NCBI GenBank assembly: GCA_001724265.1
Contig: MEDY01000014.1
Coordinates: 124,001-188,000 of the forward strand
Direction: 5' to 3'
DNA length: 64,000 bases
DNA from: Rhizaria sp. SCN 62-66
Lineage: Eukaryota; Rhizaria, unplaced
The notes under the pieces were generated by a model. It saw only the letters and a list, made by a program, of their open reading frames with translations, was not told the DNA's origin and did not search any database. A program made the translations under genes and the position numbers. Of the stretch, positions 48,923-58,310 are shown piece after piece (position 1 is the stretch's first letter; every line of letters starts with the position of its first letter).

Positions 48923-51442
48923 TTACAGCACGGTGCAGTCGCCGCCTGTGCACGACTCGCGGTCATTGACACGCTCGTGGACCTCTTGGCGCGCCGCCAT
49001 ACGCGCGAACGATGCGAGATGGCCCGTGACTTTGTCATCCGCTTCGGCAAGCGCGCGCTGCTCGTCGGTTTCCCCCGCGGCCTCTGCGCGCTCCATGAGC
49101 TTCTCCGCGACCGTCTCCAGCTTCGGCCGCGGCACAGCCTGCACCGAAATGGCCGCCTCAGACACGCCGTGGTCGGTTTGCACGCCGCCCAGCAGCCGCC
49201 GCGAAAGCGCCTCCATGACCGTGTTCTCGTCCTCGTCGTCGGGGATGCCCAGATCGTCCAGATCAAAGTCTTCCTCAGAGTCCTCTTCCATGTCCCGGTC
49301 ACGCGTCAGCCGCAAGTGCGAGATGTCGGCTGGCCGGGGCTCGCCGCGCCGCGCCGTCTCGGGCGCCACATCGCGCTCGTACGTCCGGTTCTCGCGCGCC
49401 TCGGCCTCGGCCGCCACGCGCGCCGTCAGCTGCGACTGCGTCAGCGGACGCTCCAGCTTCACCCAACTCTTATTTACGCCGTTCGACGCGGGCAGAAACA
49501 GCATCTTCTGACGGCCGAAGCGGTAGTTGCCCTCTTCCGGCGGCGCCATGCGGAGCCCGTCGGGGTCGGGCGCGCTCTCGTCCTCGGACTCAGAGTCAGA
49601 GTCGAACTCTTGTGGCAAGAGTGACCACTTGAACAACCGCAGCGTCTGGTCCACCGAGGCCGACGCGGTGAGGAACTCGTCGTTCTCGATCAACCCGGAG
49701 CCGATGATCTTGCGCTGCAGGTCCTCCGACGGCAGCGCGATGGCGTTCACCTGGTCGTCGTGCTTGCCCACGGTCGTCTGCGCGGTTTGAAACACCAGCG
49801 GCACGAGCGTCTCGGCGCGCATCTGCTGCCGTGTCGGCTTGCGCGCGTTGTGCGCCGCCGACTGAAGTGTAAACGCACGGACATCCTCGCCGACGGCGGC
49901 GCACATCACCATGGCCTGCGGCTTGAGCGCGTCGCGGCCGTTCTCGATCGCGTCGATCCACTGCTGCATCAGCGGCCGGCTCACAGCTTCGAGGATCGTC
50001 GTCTCGCCGCCAATGACCTTGATCTTAAACCGCGCCTTCGGGGTCGCGCCGGGCTTCGGCTTGACGAGCCGCACGGAACGCACCGTCTCGAGACGGATGA
50101 AACCGCGCGGGGCGCCCGACATGAGCTCGTTCTTGAACCACAACAACTGTCCCATCGAGACGTCGACGGCGTAGTACAGCTTCTTCCACAGCCGGTTGCC
50201 GAGGATAATCTTATCCGTCTTGACCTTAAGGAAGCCTGTCATGGTCTGCGAGCCCTCGCGCGTCCAAAACGACGTCGCGGCCGCCTGCGTGCTGTCGTTC
50301 GCGGGCGCCTTGGCCGCGATCGCGGCACACATGACCGAGCGTACGGGACTGCCGAGGAACTGCCGGAACTGGAGCGAGATCTGCGCGTAGTTGACCTTGC
50401 GCGGTGCGTACGAAACTTCCGTGTCGTCGCTGAGGCGCGTGCGACGCACGTCTTGCTCGGCCGTGTCGATGAGGTGGTCGACGATGTCAGAGTCCTCGTA
50501 CATCGGTAAGTGTGTGTCGTGCAGCTTGAGCAGGCATACCGAGGTGGACGTGCCGACGACGAGCTGATACTGGCGGTCGGGACCGTTTTCGCGCACGTTA
50601 GAGCCGACGAGCGTGACGAACTCGAAGCCCGGGAAGAAGCGCACGTCAAACACGGGCTCGAAGCAGTTGAAGCGGAACACCATCATAAACTCCACGGGCT
50701 CCGCAAGTTCCAAGTGCTCTGTCGCATCGGTGATGATGGTGTTGCCCTGCTTGTCCTCCTCAACGACCTTCTGCTTCACTTCCTTGACGCCGGCCGTCGC
50801 GTTTTCTTCGGAGCCCGTGTCTGGGATCAGGAGACGGCCGAAGACGATCTCGCCGTCCTCCCCACCGGACACGATGTACTTGCCGTCGTCGGAAAAGGTC
50901 ACGGCGTTGACCGCGGCGCGGTGGTGGCGCAGCGCCTGGCGGTTCATCTTCTTGTTGGGCGGAAACAGCCACAGCCGCACAGTCGAGTCGCGGGAACACG
51001 ACGCGAGCATCACAGTGCCAGCCTTGCCGCGCGTGGGGGCAAAGGCGACGCCTGTAATGTCGTCCTGGTGCAGCACTTCAAGGCGGCGCGGGCCGAGCTG
51101 TGTGTCTGACAGCGCGAGGCGCAGAGACATATCTTCATCATCCTTAACATCGTGGACGCACTCCCAGAGACAAAGCGTGTTGCCTTCAGCGTGGCCTGAC
51201 GAGGCGGAGCACAAAAGCGTGCCGTCGTAGGAGAACTGCAGCGCCTGCACGTTGCCCATGTGCGGCACAATGCTGACGTAGAGCTTGGAACGCACGTTCC
51301 AGAGTTTGACGGATGAGTTTTCGCACCCGAACGCCATGTACTGTTTGTTCGGGTGGAACGCCACGGAGAGCACGCGCTCTGTGTCGCCGCTGCGGAATGC
51401 CGAGAGCTTGTCTTTGGCAAAGCCTTCAGTGGAGACGGACAT
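48923..51442 (-). CDS. WD40-PH protein with C-terminal CaaX prenylation motif
   Basis: 839 residues, TAA stop. Residues 15-220 hold WD40 repeats (VLSVAFHPNKQYMAFGCENSS, ITGVAFAPTRG, VNAVTFSDDGKYIVSGGEDG). Further blade-like segments run to about 350. A PH domain spans about 395-500 (MTGFLKVKTDKIILGNRLWKKLYYAVD, ending LMQQWIDAIENG), with the typical terminal Trp helix. Another WD-like unit follows at about 560-610 (DEFLTASASVDQTLRLFKW). The tail is acidic (DSDSESEDE, EEDSEEDFDLDD). The protein ends C-T-V-L, a CaaX box in which final Leu favours geranylgeranylation, with a second Cys five residues earlier. It probably acts on a membrane as a scaffold. I know no named family with this combination. 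Confidence 0.82.
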   Translation of the reverse strand: MSVSTEGFAKDKLSAFRSGDTERVLSVAFHPNKQYMAFGCENSSVKLWNVRSKLYVSIVPHMGNVQALQFSYDGTLLCSASSGHAEGNTLCLWECVHDVKDDEDMSLRLALSDTQLGPRRLEVLHQDDITGVAFAPTRGKAGTVMLASCSRDSTVRLWLFPPNKKMNRQALRHHRAAVNAVTFSDDGKYIVSGGEDGEIVFGRLLIPDTGSEENATAGVKEVKQKVVEEDKQGNTIITDATEHLELAEPVEFMMVFRFNCFEPVFDVRFFPGFEFVTLVGSNVRENGPDRQYQLVVGTSTSVCLLKLHDTHLPMYEDSDIVDHLIDTAEQDVRRTRLSDDTEVSYAPRKVNYAQISLQFRQFLGSPVRSVMCAAIAAKAPANDSTQAAATSFWTREGSQTMTGFLKVKTDKIILGNRLWKKLYYAVDVSMGQLLWFKNELMSGAPRGFIRLETVRSVRLVKPKPGATPKARFKIKVIGGETTILEAVSRPLMQQWIDAIENGRDALKPQAMVMCAAVGEDVRAFTLQSAAHNARKPTRQQMRAETLVPLVFQTAQTTVGKHDDQVNAIALPSEDLQRKIIGSGLIENDEFLTASASVDQTLRLFKWSLLPQEFDSDSESEDESAPDPDGLRMAPPEEGNYRFGRQKMLFLPASNGVNKSWVKLERPLTQSQLTARVAAEAEARENRTYERDVAPETARRGEPRPADISHLRLTRDRDMEEDSEEDFDLDDLGIPDDEDENTVMEALSRRLLGGVQTDHGVSEAAISVQAVPRPKLETVAEKLMERAEAAGETDEQRALAEADDKVTGHLASFARMAARQEVHERVNDRESCTGGDCTVL

Positions 51443-52182
51443 GGCTTAGGGGGAAGAGCCTGGCGACCGGCAGGTGGGGAGGGCTCGCCTGCGTGTCGGT
51501 GGGTTTTTGCGTTCGAGAGAGGGTTGGTGGGGGCGCTGCTGCAGCGGCAAAGGGTGAGGAGCGCAGCTCGAGGTGCAAGGGAGAGGGGGAACTGTACCTT
51601 AAACTCAGAGCTGACGTATGGGTTTGCTCACAAAGACGAGGGTGGCTGAGGAGGCGTAGCAGGGAGATCGTTGGAGGAAAGGAGCAGAAGGGGAGAAGGA
51701 GGATCGGAGCGTGGGTGAGATTGACTACTACGGTTCATAGATCGCACTTTCAAGGAAAATTAAAAGAGTTCATAAATTTAATACCAGCATTTAACCAATA
51801 AGTGAAGATATTTTACGAAATAACAGATTTCATGAAGCAGGATAGCAACGATTTTGACAACACAGATAACGTCAAGTCGAAGTCAGTGGTTCGCGAAAAA
51901 CCCGCGGTCGGTGTGCGAAGAGGAAACGTGACAGCAACGTGACATTTAGGAGATTAATAACGATATTTATTGGAAGACATGCTTCGAAAAATCATTTTAA
52001 TATTCGCTGCTTGATCGCAACGGAACTACAGTATACAAGTAATTGAGAGAACTTTTTAGAGAGAAGCAACAACACCGAAGCTGAGCTGCAGAGAGATAGA
52101 CTATTAAACGCACAACAACATCACTACCCCCACGCAATGACACAAGGGGAGCGACAATTACATCAACTCGTCGTTGCTTGAC
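51443..52182. other. Intergenic spacer, 740 bp
   Basis: The first 250 bases are G-rich on the plus strand (pyrimidine-rich on the coding strand), forming the 5' leader of the WD40-PH gene. CCCCCTAAG ends two bases before its ATG. The remainder is AT-rich. No gene is seen. Confidence 0.55.
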
Positions 52183-55100
52183 TTACTTGTTCATGCAGGC
52201 CATGAAGATATCGCGGTGCGCGTCCGGGAGCGCGGCGGCAGCGGCCTCAATCACGCCAGGGTGCAGCGGCGCGAGGTGTTTCAGCCACGCGATGAGCCCG
52301 TCCTGGACCTCCTCAAGCAGGAAGCCCGTCGCGCAGTGGTCGGCCACGGCGGCGACGAGGCGCGGGAGCTCGGGCGCGACGAGCTGCGGCGCGAGCTCGT
52401 AGACCTTAGGCAGCTCCGGGTACATCAGCGCAGCCTCGGCGTGGTCAAGCTTGCACGGCAGCAGCGAGAAGATCGCCGGGATCGCCATGGTCAAGTCGAC
52501 CACGTGCGGCGCGGCGAGCACGATGCGAACGAGCGCAGACGCGGCGTTGTCGCGGCCGCAGTTGACGTCATTGACCACCGTTGCGCCCTCGATCGCGGGC
52601 GCGGCCTCGGCCTCGACTGCGCGCTGCATAAAGGCCAGGATGCCGGCCAGGAAGGCGGGCAAGTGCGGCACCATCGACGCACCGGCGCGCTCAGCAAGCA
52701 CACCGGCCAGGTAGATGGCGTTGTCGACGACGTCAAGCACGGGGTCGGCGAGGTAGGTGATGGCGATCTGGGCCAGCGTCTCGGCGTTCTCGTGCTCGAC
52801 GGGACCCATGTAGTACACAAGCTCGGCCACGGTGCCCACTGCGGTGTTGCGGAACAGGTCCGGACGGCGCGGGTCCGCCAGCGCGATGATCGGCGGTAGC
52901 AGCTCGTTGAAGATGGGCTGGAACTGCGCGCCCATCGCCTCGGCCATGACGCCCAGCAGGTCGCCGAGCGAGTCAAACACGGAGAAGTTGGTGTCGGCGT
53001 CGATGTCGACGACGTCGCGGCTCGACTGGCAGCGCGCTTTTTCCTCAGCCAGCAGCTTGAGCGTGCGCATAAAGTCGGTCAAGTAGGTAATGCGCGGCGC
53101 GTAAGCCGGGTTGTCGACGGGCATCGCGGCGAGACCGAACGACTTGATGAAGCTGGTCATGACGTCAAGCGCGACGGCGACGACGTTGCCCATGCGGTCG
53201 CTGACGATCGTCGCCACAACGGCGTCGAAGATGTTGCGCATGATCTTCTCGGCCTCAGGATGCAGCGGGCGCGCCTCGCCAACCGCCTTGCCCTGCGGGT
53301 TGGGGTAGAGGTTGGCGACGAAGTTGCCGATGGACAGCATGACGGAAAGCATCGAGTTGCGGAGCAGAGGGTACGGGAAGCACACCATCTCCTGCACGTG
53401 GAGCTGCATTTTGGCGAAGAGCTCCATGTCAAACCGCGGGCCTAAGCACGAGATGGCCGTGATGAGGAACTGCGCAGCCTCGAGCTTCACCTCGAACGCG
53501 TCGACAGCGAGCACGAGAGGGGAATTGTCGTCGTCCTCGTCCTCGTCCTCGTCCTCGGCCTCCTCCGCCTCGGCGGCGGCGCGGGCAGCGATCTCATCGT
53601 CGGTGAGCCCCATAGCACGGAGGCGGGCGGCGTCGTGGCCGCCGATGTCGCCCTGGCCCTCAGTGTCCTCCTCTTCCTCAGCCTCGGAGTCGTCATCGAA
53701 GCCGCGGATGTGGCCGCCCTCGTCGTCCTCCTCGTTCTGGTGCTCAATGCCGTCCTGCGACTGCAGCGTATCAAGCGCGTGCGCGATCACCGTGTTGGCG
53801 AGATCCTGCGGCGTCTCGGGCCCCCACGCCGCAACGAGGCGCTCGAAGAAGGTAAACGTGAGCTCGTGCACCAAATACTGGTTGTCGCCCTGAACCAGGA
53901 AGCCCTTAAGCGCGGGGTCAATCACCTGCTGGAACTCGGCGGTCCAGTTCTGCACACCGACAGCGTGCGCAGCCTTGCCGAGGCACTCGGTGGCCTTGGC
54001 GCGGAGCTCCATCTGCTCCTCAGCCTCGTAGGACAGCATCGGCGTGAGGAACTGGACGAGCGCGGGGAAGTACGGCACGAAATGCTCGCGACAGGCGACG
54101 GCGACGGACTTGACAACCGAGATGGTGTACGCCTGGATCTCCACACTGGGCTGCGAAAACAGCTCCTGTGTGATGGCCATGAGCTCCGTGTAGTAGTGCA
54201 CAATCGATGCACCGAGACGCTCGCACATGCCGTCAAGCGCAAGCAGACACTTGTTAAGACGGCGCGGGGTCGGATTGCCGCGCAGAATAGCGATGAGCGC
54301 GGGCAAGATATCGGCGTGGAGAGCGAAGATAGGATGCTCGAAGTCCTCCGTGTCGGAGATGTTGACGATGACGATGCAGGCGGCGAGGCCGACAACGTCG
54401 GCGGGGTCGGACAGCAGCTGACATGCGCGCATGAGGATGTTGCGGAACGTGATCCCGTTCTCGATGCCCATCACCATCGCGGAGCAGTCCTGCATGAGCG
54501 TGGAAAAGGCAAGCAGACCGGCGGCACGCTCGTTAGGCAGCGCGGAGCCCATGAGGCGGTCGATGTGCGGGAGACAGGCCTGCACAACCTGGACCTTAGA
54601 GAGGTTCTCCTGCATCGTGCAAAACAAGTCAATCCCGATCGAGTGCGGCATCGTCTCGCCAGTGAACGAGTTGTCGTCGACCTCGGTCAACGTGCCGAAG
54701 ATCACCTCAAACATGCGCTCGATGAGGCCCATGCGCGTGATGTGCGCGGGGCGCGCGGTGACTTCCTCGATGAGGAACTGGCACGCCTTGGTGCGCATGT
54801 CGAGCTGCATTTCACGGTTGCCCATGAGGTCCGCCATCAGCAGCATCACCTGGCCGACCATCTCATCCGAGAGCGGGAAGTCGGGCGAGGACGTGCTCGA
54901 CAGGATCTCGAACAGCGCGGTCAGCATCTCGGTCTCCTCGTTCTCCACCGCAGTGCGGAAGACCTGGAGGAAAGTGGGCATCATTGCCACAACGCGGTCG
55001 AGCTCCTCTTGCGTGCGGATGAGCGAGTACAGCGTGTGGAGACCGCGCAGGGCGCGCGTCTGCAGCTTGGCGTGCTCGTTGACGACGAAGCTCTCGAAAA

Positions 55101-55653
55101 CCTCGCACGCGCGCGGGCGGTGCTGCGCCATGGCCTTCGGCACGGCGGCGAAGAGCAGACGCAGAAGGTTGAGACCGAAGTCGTTGTGCGCGGGGTCGGT
55201 GGAAGACACAGCTTGCCACACCCAGTGCACAAGCGCGGGCCATTGGTTCGTCGGCATGTCCATGCGCGCGATGGCGGAGACGAGACTGACGCAGCTGTTG
55301 CGCACGTTGACGTTGGGCTCGGAAAGCAGGTGCGACAGCAGAGCCTCGCGCACCATGTCGCGCAGGCCAGGAGCGAGCTCAGACCAGTGGTCCTGAATGC
55401 GCTTGCGCAGCGCAATGGCGGCAAGCTGGCGGATGCCGTACGTCTGGTTCTCAGATAGCTGCTGCATCAGCGCCGGCACGCACACGGGGCTGTCGAGAAA
55501 CACGCGCAGAACACGCATGCCCTCACGGATGATCTCGTCGTTCGGCGTCAGAATCTTACCGAGAACGAGAGAAAGGCCCTCCGCATCAGCGGGAAGATCA
55601 ACCTCGCGCTTGCGGGCCGCCGGCTTCTTGGACTTTCCCTTCTTAGGCGGCAT
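52183..55653 (-). CDS. IPO4: Importin-beta family karyopherin, importin-4/Kap123 type
   Basis: 1156 residues from the ATG at 55653, TAA stop. This class imports ribosomal proteins and histones by binding Ran-GTP and FG nucleoporins. After a short Lys-rich start (PPKKGKSKKPAARKR), the HEAT array begins with LVLGKILTPNDEIIREGMRVL and the characteristic IRQLAAIALRKRIQDHW. HEAT units continue to the end (for example VNVRNSCVSLVSAIARM). An acidic loop at about residues 638-711 (EEEEDTEGQGD, EDEDEDEDDD) matches the position of the cargo-release loop in IPO4/IPO5. The length fits Kap123 (about 1110) better than importin-beta1. The upstream in-frame extension to 55713 begins at a non-ATG codon and is not used. 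Confidence 0.9.
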   Translation of the reverse strand: MPPKKGKSKKPAARKREVDLPADAEGLSLVLGKILTPNDEIIREGMRVLRVFLDSPVCVPALMQQLSENQTYGIRQLAAIALRKRIQDHWSELAPGLRDMVREALLSHLLSEPNVNVRNSCVSLVSAIARMDMPTNQWPALVHWVWQAVSSTDPAHNDFGLNLLRLLFAAVPKAMAQHRPRACEVFESFVVNEHAKLQTRALRGLHTLYSLIRTQEELDRVVAMMPTFLQVFRTAVENEETEMLTALFEILSSTSSPDFPLSDEMVGQVMLLMADLMGNREMQLDMRTKACQFLIEEVTARPAHITRMGLIERMFEVIFGTLTEVDDNSFTGETMPHSIGIDLFCTMQENLSKVQVVQACLPHIDRLMGSALPNERAAGLLAFSTLMQDCSAMVMGIENGITFRNILMRACQLLSDPADVVGLAACIVIVNISDTEDFEHPIFALHADILPALIAILRGNPTPRRLNKCLLALDGMCERLGASIVHYYTELMAITQELFSQPSVEIQAYTISVVKSVAVACREHFVPYFPALVQFLTPMLSYEAEEQMELRAKATECLGKAAHAVGVQNWTAEFQQVIDPALKGFLVQGDNQYLVHELTFTFFERLVAAWGPETPQDLANTVIAHALDTLQSQDGIEHQNEEDDEGGHIRGFDDDSEAEEEEDTEGQGDIGGHDAARLRAMGLTDDEIAARAAAEAEEAEDEDEDEDDDNSPLVLAVDAFEVKLEAAQFLITAISCLGPRFDMELFAKMQLHVQEMVCFPYPLLRNSMLSVMLSIGNFVANLYPNPQGKAVGEARPLHPEAEKIMRNIFDAVVATIVSDRMGNVVAVALDVMTSFIKSFGLAAMPVDNPAYAPRITYLTDFMRTLKLLAEEKARCQSSRDVVDIDADTNFSVFDSLGDLLGVMAEAMGAQFQPIFNELLPPIIALADPRRPDLFRNTAVGTVAELVYYMGPVEHENAETLAQIAITYLADPVLDVVDNAIYLAGVLAERAGASMVPHLPAFLAGILAFMQRAVEAEAAPAIEGATVVNDVNCGRDNAASALVRIVLAAPHVVDLTMAIPAIFSLLPCKLDHAEAALMYPELPKVYELAPQLVAPELPRLVAAVADHCATGFLLEEVQDGLIAWLKHLAPLHPGVIEAAAAALPDAHRDIFMACMNK

Positions 55654-57050
55654 TTCACGCGCTGCGCAGCGAACAAGGTGACGACAAAAGCGTGGTAAGT
55701 GGTGGCGCCGCAAGACACATAATGCGCAGTCAATATGCTAGTTTCAAGCTATATAGTTCCACTTAAGTATACAACACGATCGATGCAATACCATACAAAT
55801 CACATGCATCATATGATCGATTAAAATGCCTCCAAATTCAACATGCAAGTTGCCTCATCTTCTTCTCCGTCCGCAACTTCGGCGCAAAACTTTGCCGCTC
55901 TCGAGAGACCGAAAAAATAGGATGACGCAAAGCAGCCACTATCCACCTGAATTGTATTGCTGCACAAAGACTCAACAATAGGACTTGAAAAATAACACGT
56001 TCACCCAGTAGCTAACTAAAAATGCCATACTAAAACGTGTTTATCTTTGTACTTACAACCATTATCTATGTTATATCTGCATTTTCAAATTGCGGATGAC
56101 TTAAAGGTTGCCCGAGATTGTCGCGCTATTAGTGCGATATAGAGGCCTCATGATAACTCTAACAGCTTTCGTTGCATAATATTACTTGAAAACATGTTGA
56201 CGTATGTACACACATCTTTTTATGTCATCTAGGTATGTTTGAGTCTTATATCATATGACTTATAATATTGGAGGCGATCTCGAATTGGCAGCGTTGATGT
56301 TGCACGGGATAAGGTTCACAAGATCAAAGTTCACGTTAATTTTCGGCTCGCTAAGCACTGCGTAGCACAAAATCCGCAACATTTGCCTGCTATTGCGCCA
56401 TATTGGTGTAGATTCACTTTGTCGCACTCAGATGAAGAGCGAGCTGTTCAAGTCGACCCCATGTATTTAATGCAAGATATCCAAGATAATATGTTAGCTT
56501 CTGCAGGAAGTTTGTCAGGACTACAGATGTATATACCCGAAATATGCAATAACATAAGGAAACCCTTGGGTACCTGCACATCTATGAGAAATGTGACCTT
56601 TTCGACTTTCACCACAAGTTGCTTGTGGTTCTCTTCTGTGCCTGGGTCCAACTTCGCTGCCGACCAAAGCGGGTTCACACAATGCTTTTTCTGTAGAGCG
56701 TAATCGTGTTTGGACAAGGTTTTGCGCGATTATAATAGAAACACGCATTAGCTGCTCTGGTTACAAACAGTGTTGCAAAGCCACGTTCGGAATGCGGCGA
56801 TATCCTGTGCTTTCGTGAGACTGAGGACTGGAGCAAGGGCGATGAGACAACATCTTTCGGAGGGTCTCATTCTCCACAATGCCCTGACATGCACATATAG
56901 ACTTGCACCGTGATATAAGCGACACTATAGAATATGTTCACATTAAAATATCTATCTAGAACTTAAATTTCATAGTATTAACCCTCTTTTTTCTCTTGAA
57001 CGTCATCCGAATCGTCCTTGGCCCCTCCACAACGAGCAGCTTCTCCACAC
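55654..57050. promoter_or_regulatory. Divergent intergenic region, importin-4 / SDR, 1397 bp
   Basis: The longest gene-free stretch. It is AT-rich except for a balanced patch at about 56380-56760 that holds overlapping ORFs of about 100 residues on both strands, none convincing. At the right end AACGAGCAG lies 11 bases before the SDR ATG, again acceptor-like. It must contain both promoters. No RNA gene or transposon end was recognised. Confidence 0.5.
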
Positions 57051-58058
57051 ATGGTTGGCGAAGCAAGTGCCTTCACCAAGGGAAAGGCCTTTGCGTCAAA
57101 GATGTTTGCGCGCCCCACCATCTTTTGGCTTGTGGCGGAGGGCACGGGTGTGCTATTTGTCGTGAGCTACTTCACGAAGCTTCTCTTCTTCCTCTCCCTC
57201 ATCGCCCTCGTTGCCTCGCTCGCATACCGCTTCTACGTCGTCTACAAGGACATCCCGGCACCTTTCGCGCGTCCCAAAAACATCTTTATCACGGGCGCAA
57301 CTTCCGGCATTGGCGAGTACCTTGCGTACCATTACGCGCGCGCCGGTGCGCAGACTCTGTATCTCACTGGCCGCAACACCGAGCGTCTGGAGCGCGTCGC
57401 CGCCGCGTGCCGCTCGCAGCCGGGCGCATTGTCCGATCTCGTCGTCAAGGGCGTCGAGGTCGATGTCACGGACGCTGCGGCGATGCGGAGCAAGCTGGAG
57501 GCCGCTGATGATGCGACACCGCTTGACTGCGTCTACGCCAACGCTGGCGTAAGCGCGAGCACTCTCAAGGACTTGAAGTACGAGGAAATGTGCCGCCAAA
57601 CGATCGACACCAACGTCACCGGCATCTTCAACACTATTTTCCCCGTGCGCGACCGTATGAAGCAGCGCAAGCACGGTCAGTTCGTCATTATTGCGTCGAT
57701 CGCTGGCATTGCATCGCTGCCTGGCAACCACCCGTACGCTGCCTCCAAGGCTGCTGCGATATCGCTCGGCCAGGGCTTCCGCTCTGAGCTAGGCCCGCAC
57801 GGCGTCGGCGTCACCACCATCTGCCCCGGCTTTGTGCGCTCTGGTATGACGCAGGAGCGCCAGGAGACTATGGGTCTGCCGTTCTTCATGGAGACCGAGC
57901 CGGCGGTAGATATCATCGTGCGCGGTGTTGAGGAGAACCTTGATGTCGTTGTCTTCCCGTTCCCCACTGCGCTCGGTGGCTGGCTGCTCCGCGCTTTGCC
58001 CTTTTACCTTCACGATATGGTTTCCAAGCAAATTTCCAAGATTATGTACAAGGCCTAA
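57051..58058 (+). CDS. Membrane-anchored short-chain dehydrogenase/reductase
   Basis: 335 residues from the ATG at 57051, TAA stop. One or two hydrophobic segments at about 22-60 anchor it, probably in the ER. The Rossmann domain starts at about 75 with IFITGATSGIG, the NAD(P)-binding TGxxxGIG motif. All four catalytic residues are in place: Asn in YANAGVS/TNVTG, Ser in IASIAG, and Tyr and Lys in YAASK. PGFVRSGM follows. The fold and N-terminal anchor fit the 3-ketodihydrosphingosine reductase, DHRS7 or 17-beta-HSD12 groups; substrate cannot be chosen from motifs alone. There is no C-terminal dilysine or PTS1 signal. Confidence 0.85.
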   Translation: MVGEASAFTKGKAFASKMFARPTIFWLVAEGTGVLFVVSYFTKLLFFLSLIALVASLAYRFYVVYKDIPAPFARPKNIFITGATSGIGEYLAYHYARAGAQTLYLTGRNTERLERVAAACRSQPGALSDLVVKGVEVDVTDAAAMRSKLEAADDATPLDCVYANAGVSASTLKDLKYEEMCRQTIDTNVTGIFNTIFPVRDRMKQRKHGQFVIIASIAGIASLPGNHPYAASKAAAISLGQGFRSELGPHGVGVTTICPGFVRSGMTQERQETMGLPFFMETEPAVDIIVRGVEENLDVVVFPFPTALGGWLLRALPFYLHDMVSKQISKIMYKA

Positions 58059-58095
58059 GAGTCACATATGCATTCCACATGCGTAACACATTGTT

Positions 58096-58119
58096 TGTCT
58101 GTCTGTCTGTCTGTCTGTC
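58096..58119 (+). repeat. (TGTC)6 microsatellite
   Basis: Six perfect TGTC units, 38 bases after the SDR stop codon, within its probable 3' UTR. Confidence 0.95.
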
Positions 58120-58189
58120 ATTTGTATATGTGCACCTTATGTAGGTTGCGTCGAGGTAACACTCGATTTTCACTGGTTAAATCACAAGC

Positions 58190-58213
58190 TTACTAGTTAC
58201 CGGTTACTAGTTA
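58190..58213. repeat. Direct repeat TTACTAGTTA spaced by CCGG
   Basis: Two identical 10-base copies at 58190-58199 and 58204-58213, separated by four bases. They lie in the short convergent spacer between the SDR and ankyrin genes, just before AATAAA-like sequence. Confidence 0.8.
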
Positions 58214-58310
58214 ATAAACAATTCTAAATAAACCTCAGGGCCTTTTAACACTATGTAACGGTTGCAATATGCCTCGCCTGTGCGCGCAATCTATTCAAGC
58301 GTTCATGCTC

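Noticed and set aside
56383-56717. Overlapping ORFs of about 90-106 residues on both strands in the importin-4/SDR spacer
   Set aside because: No domain match and opposite-strand overlap. A relic mobile-element fragment was considered, but no transposase or reverse-transcriptase motif is visible.
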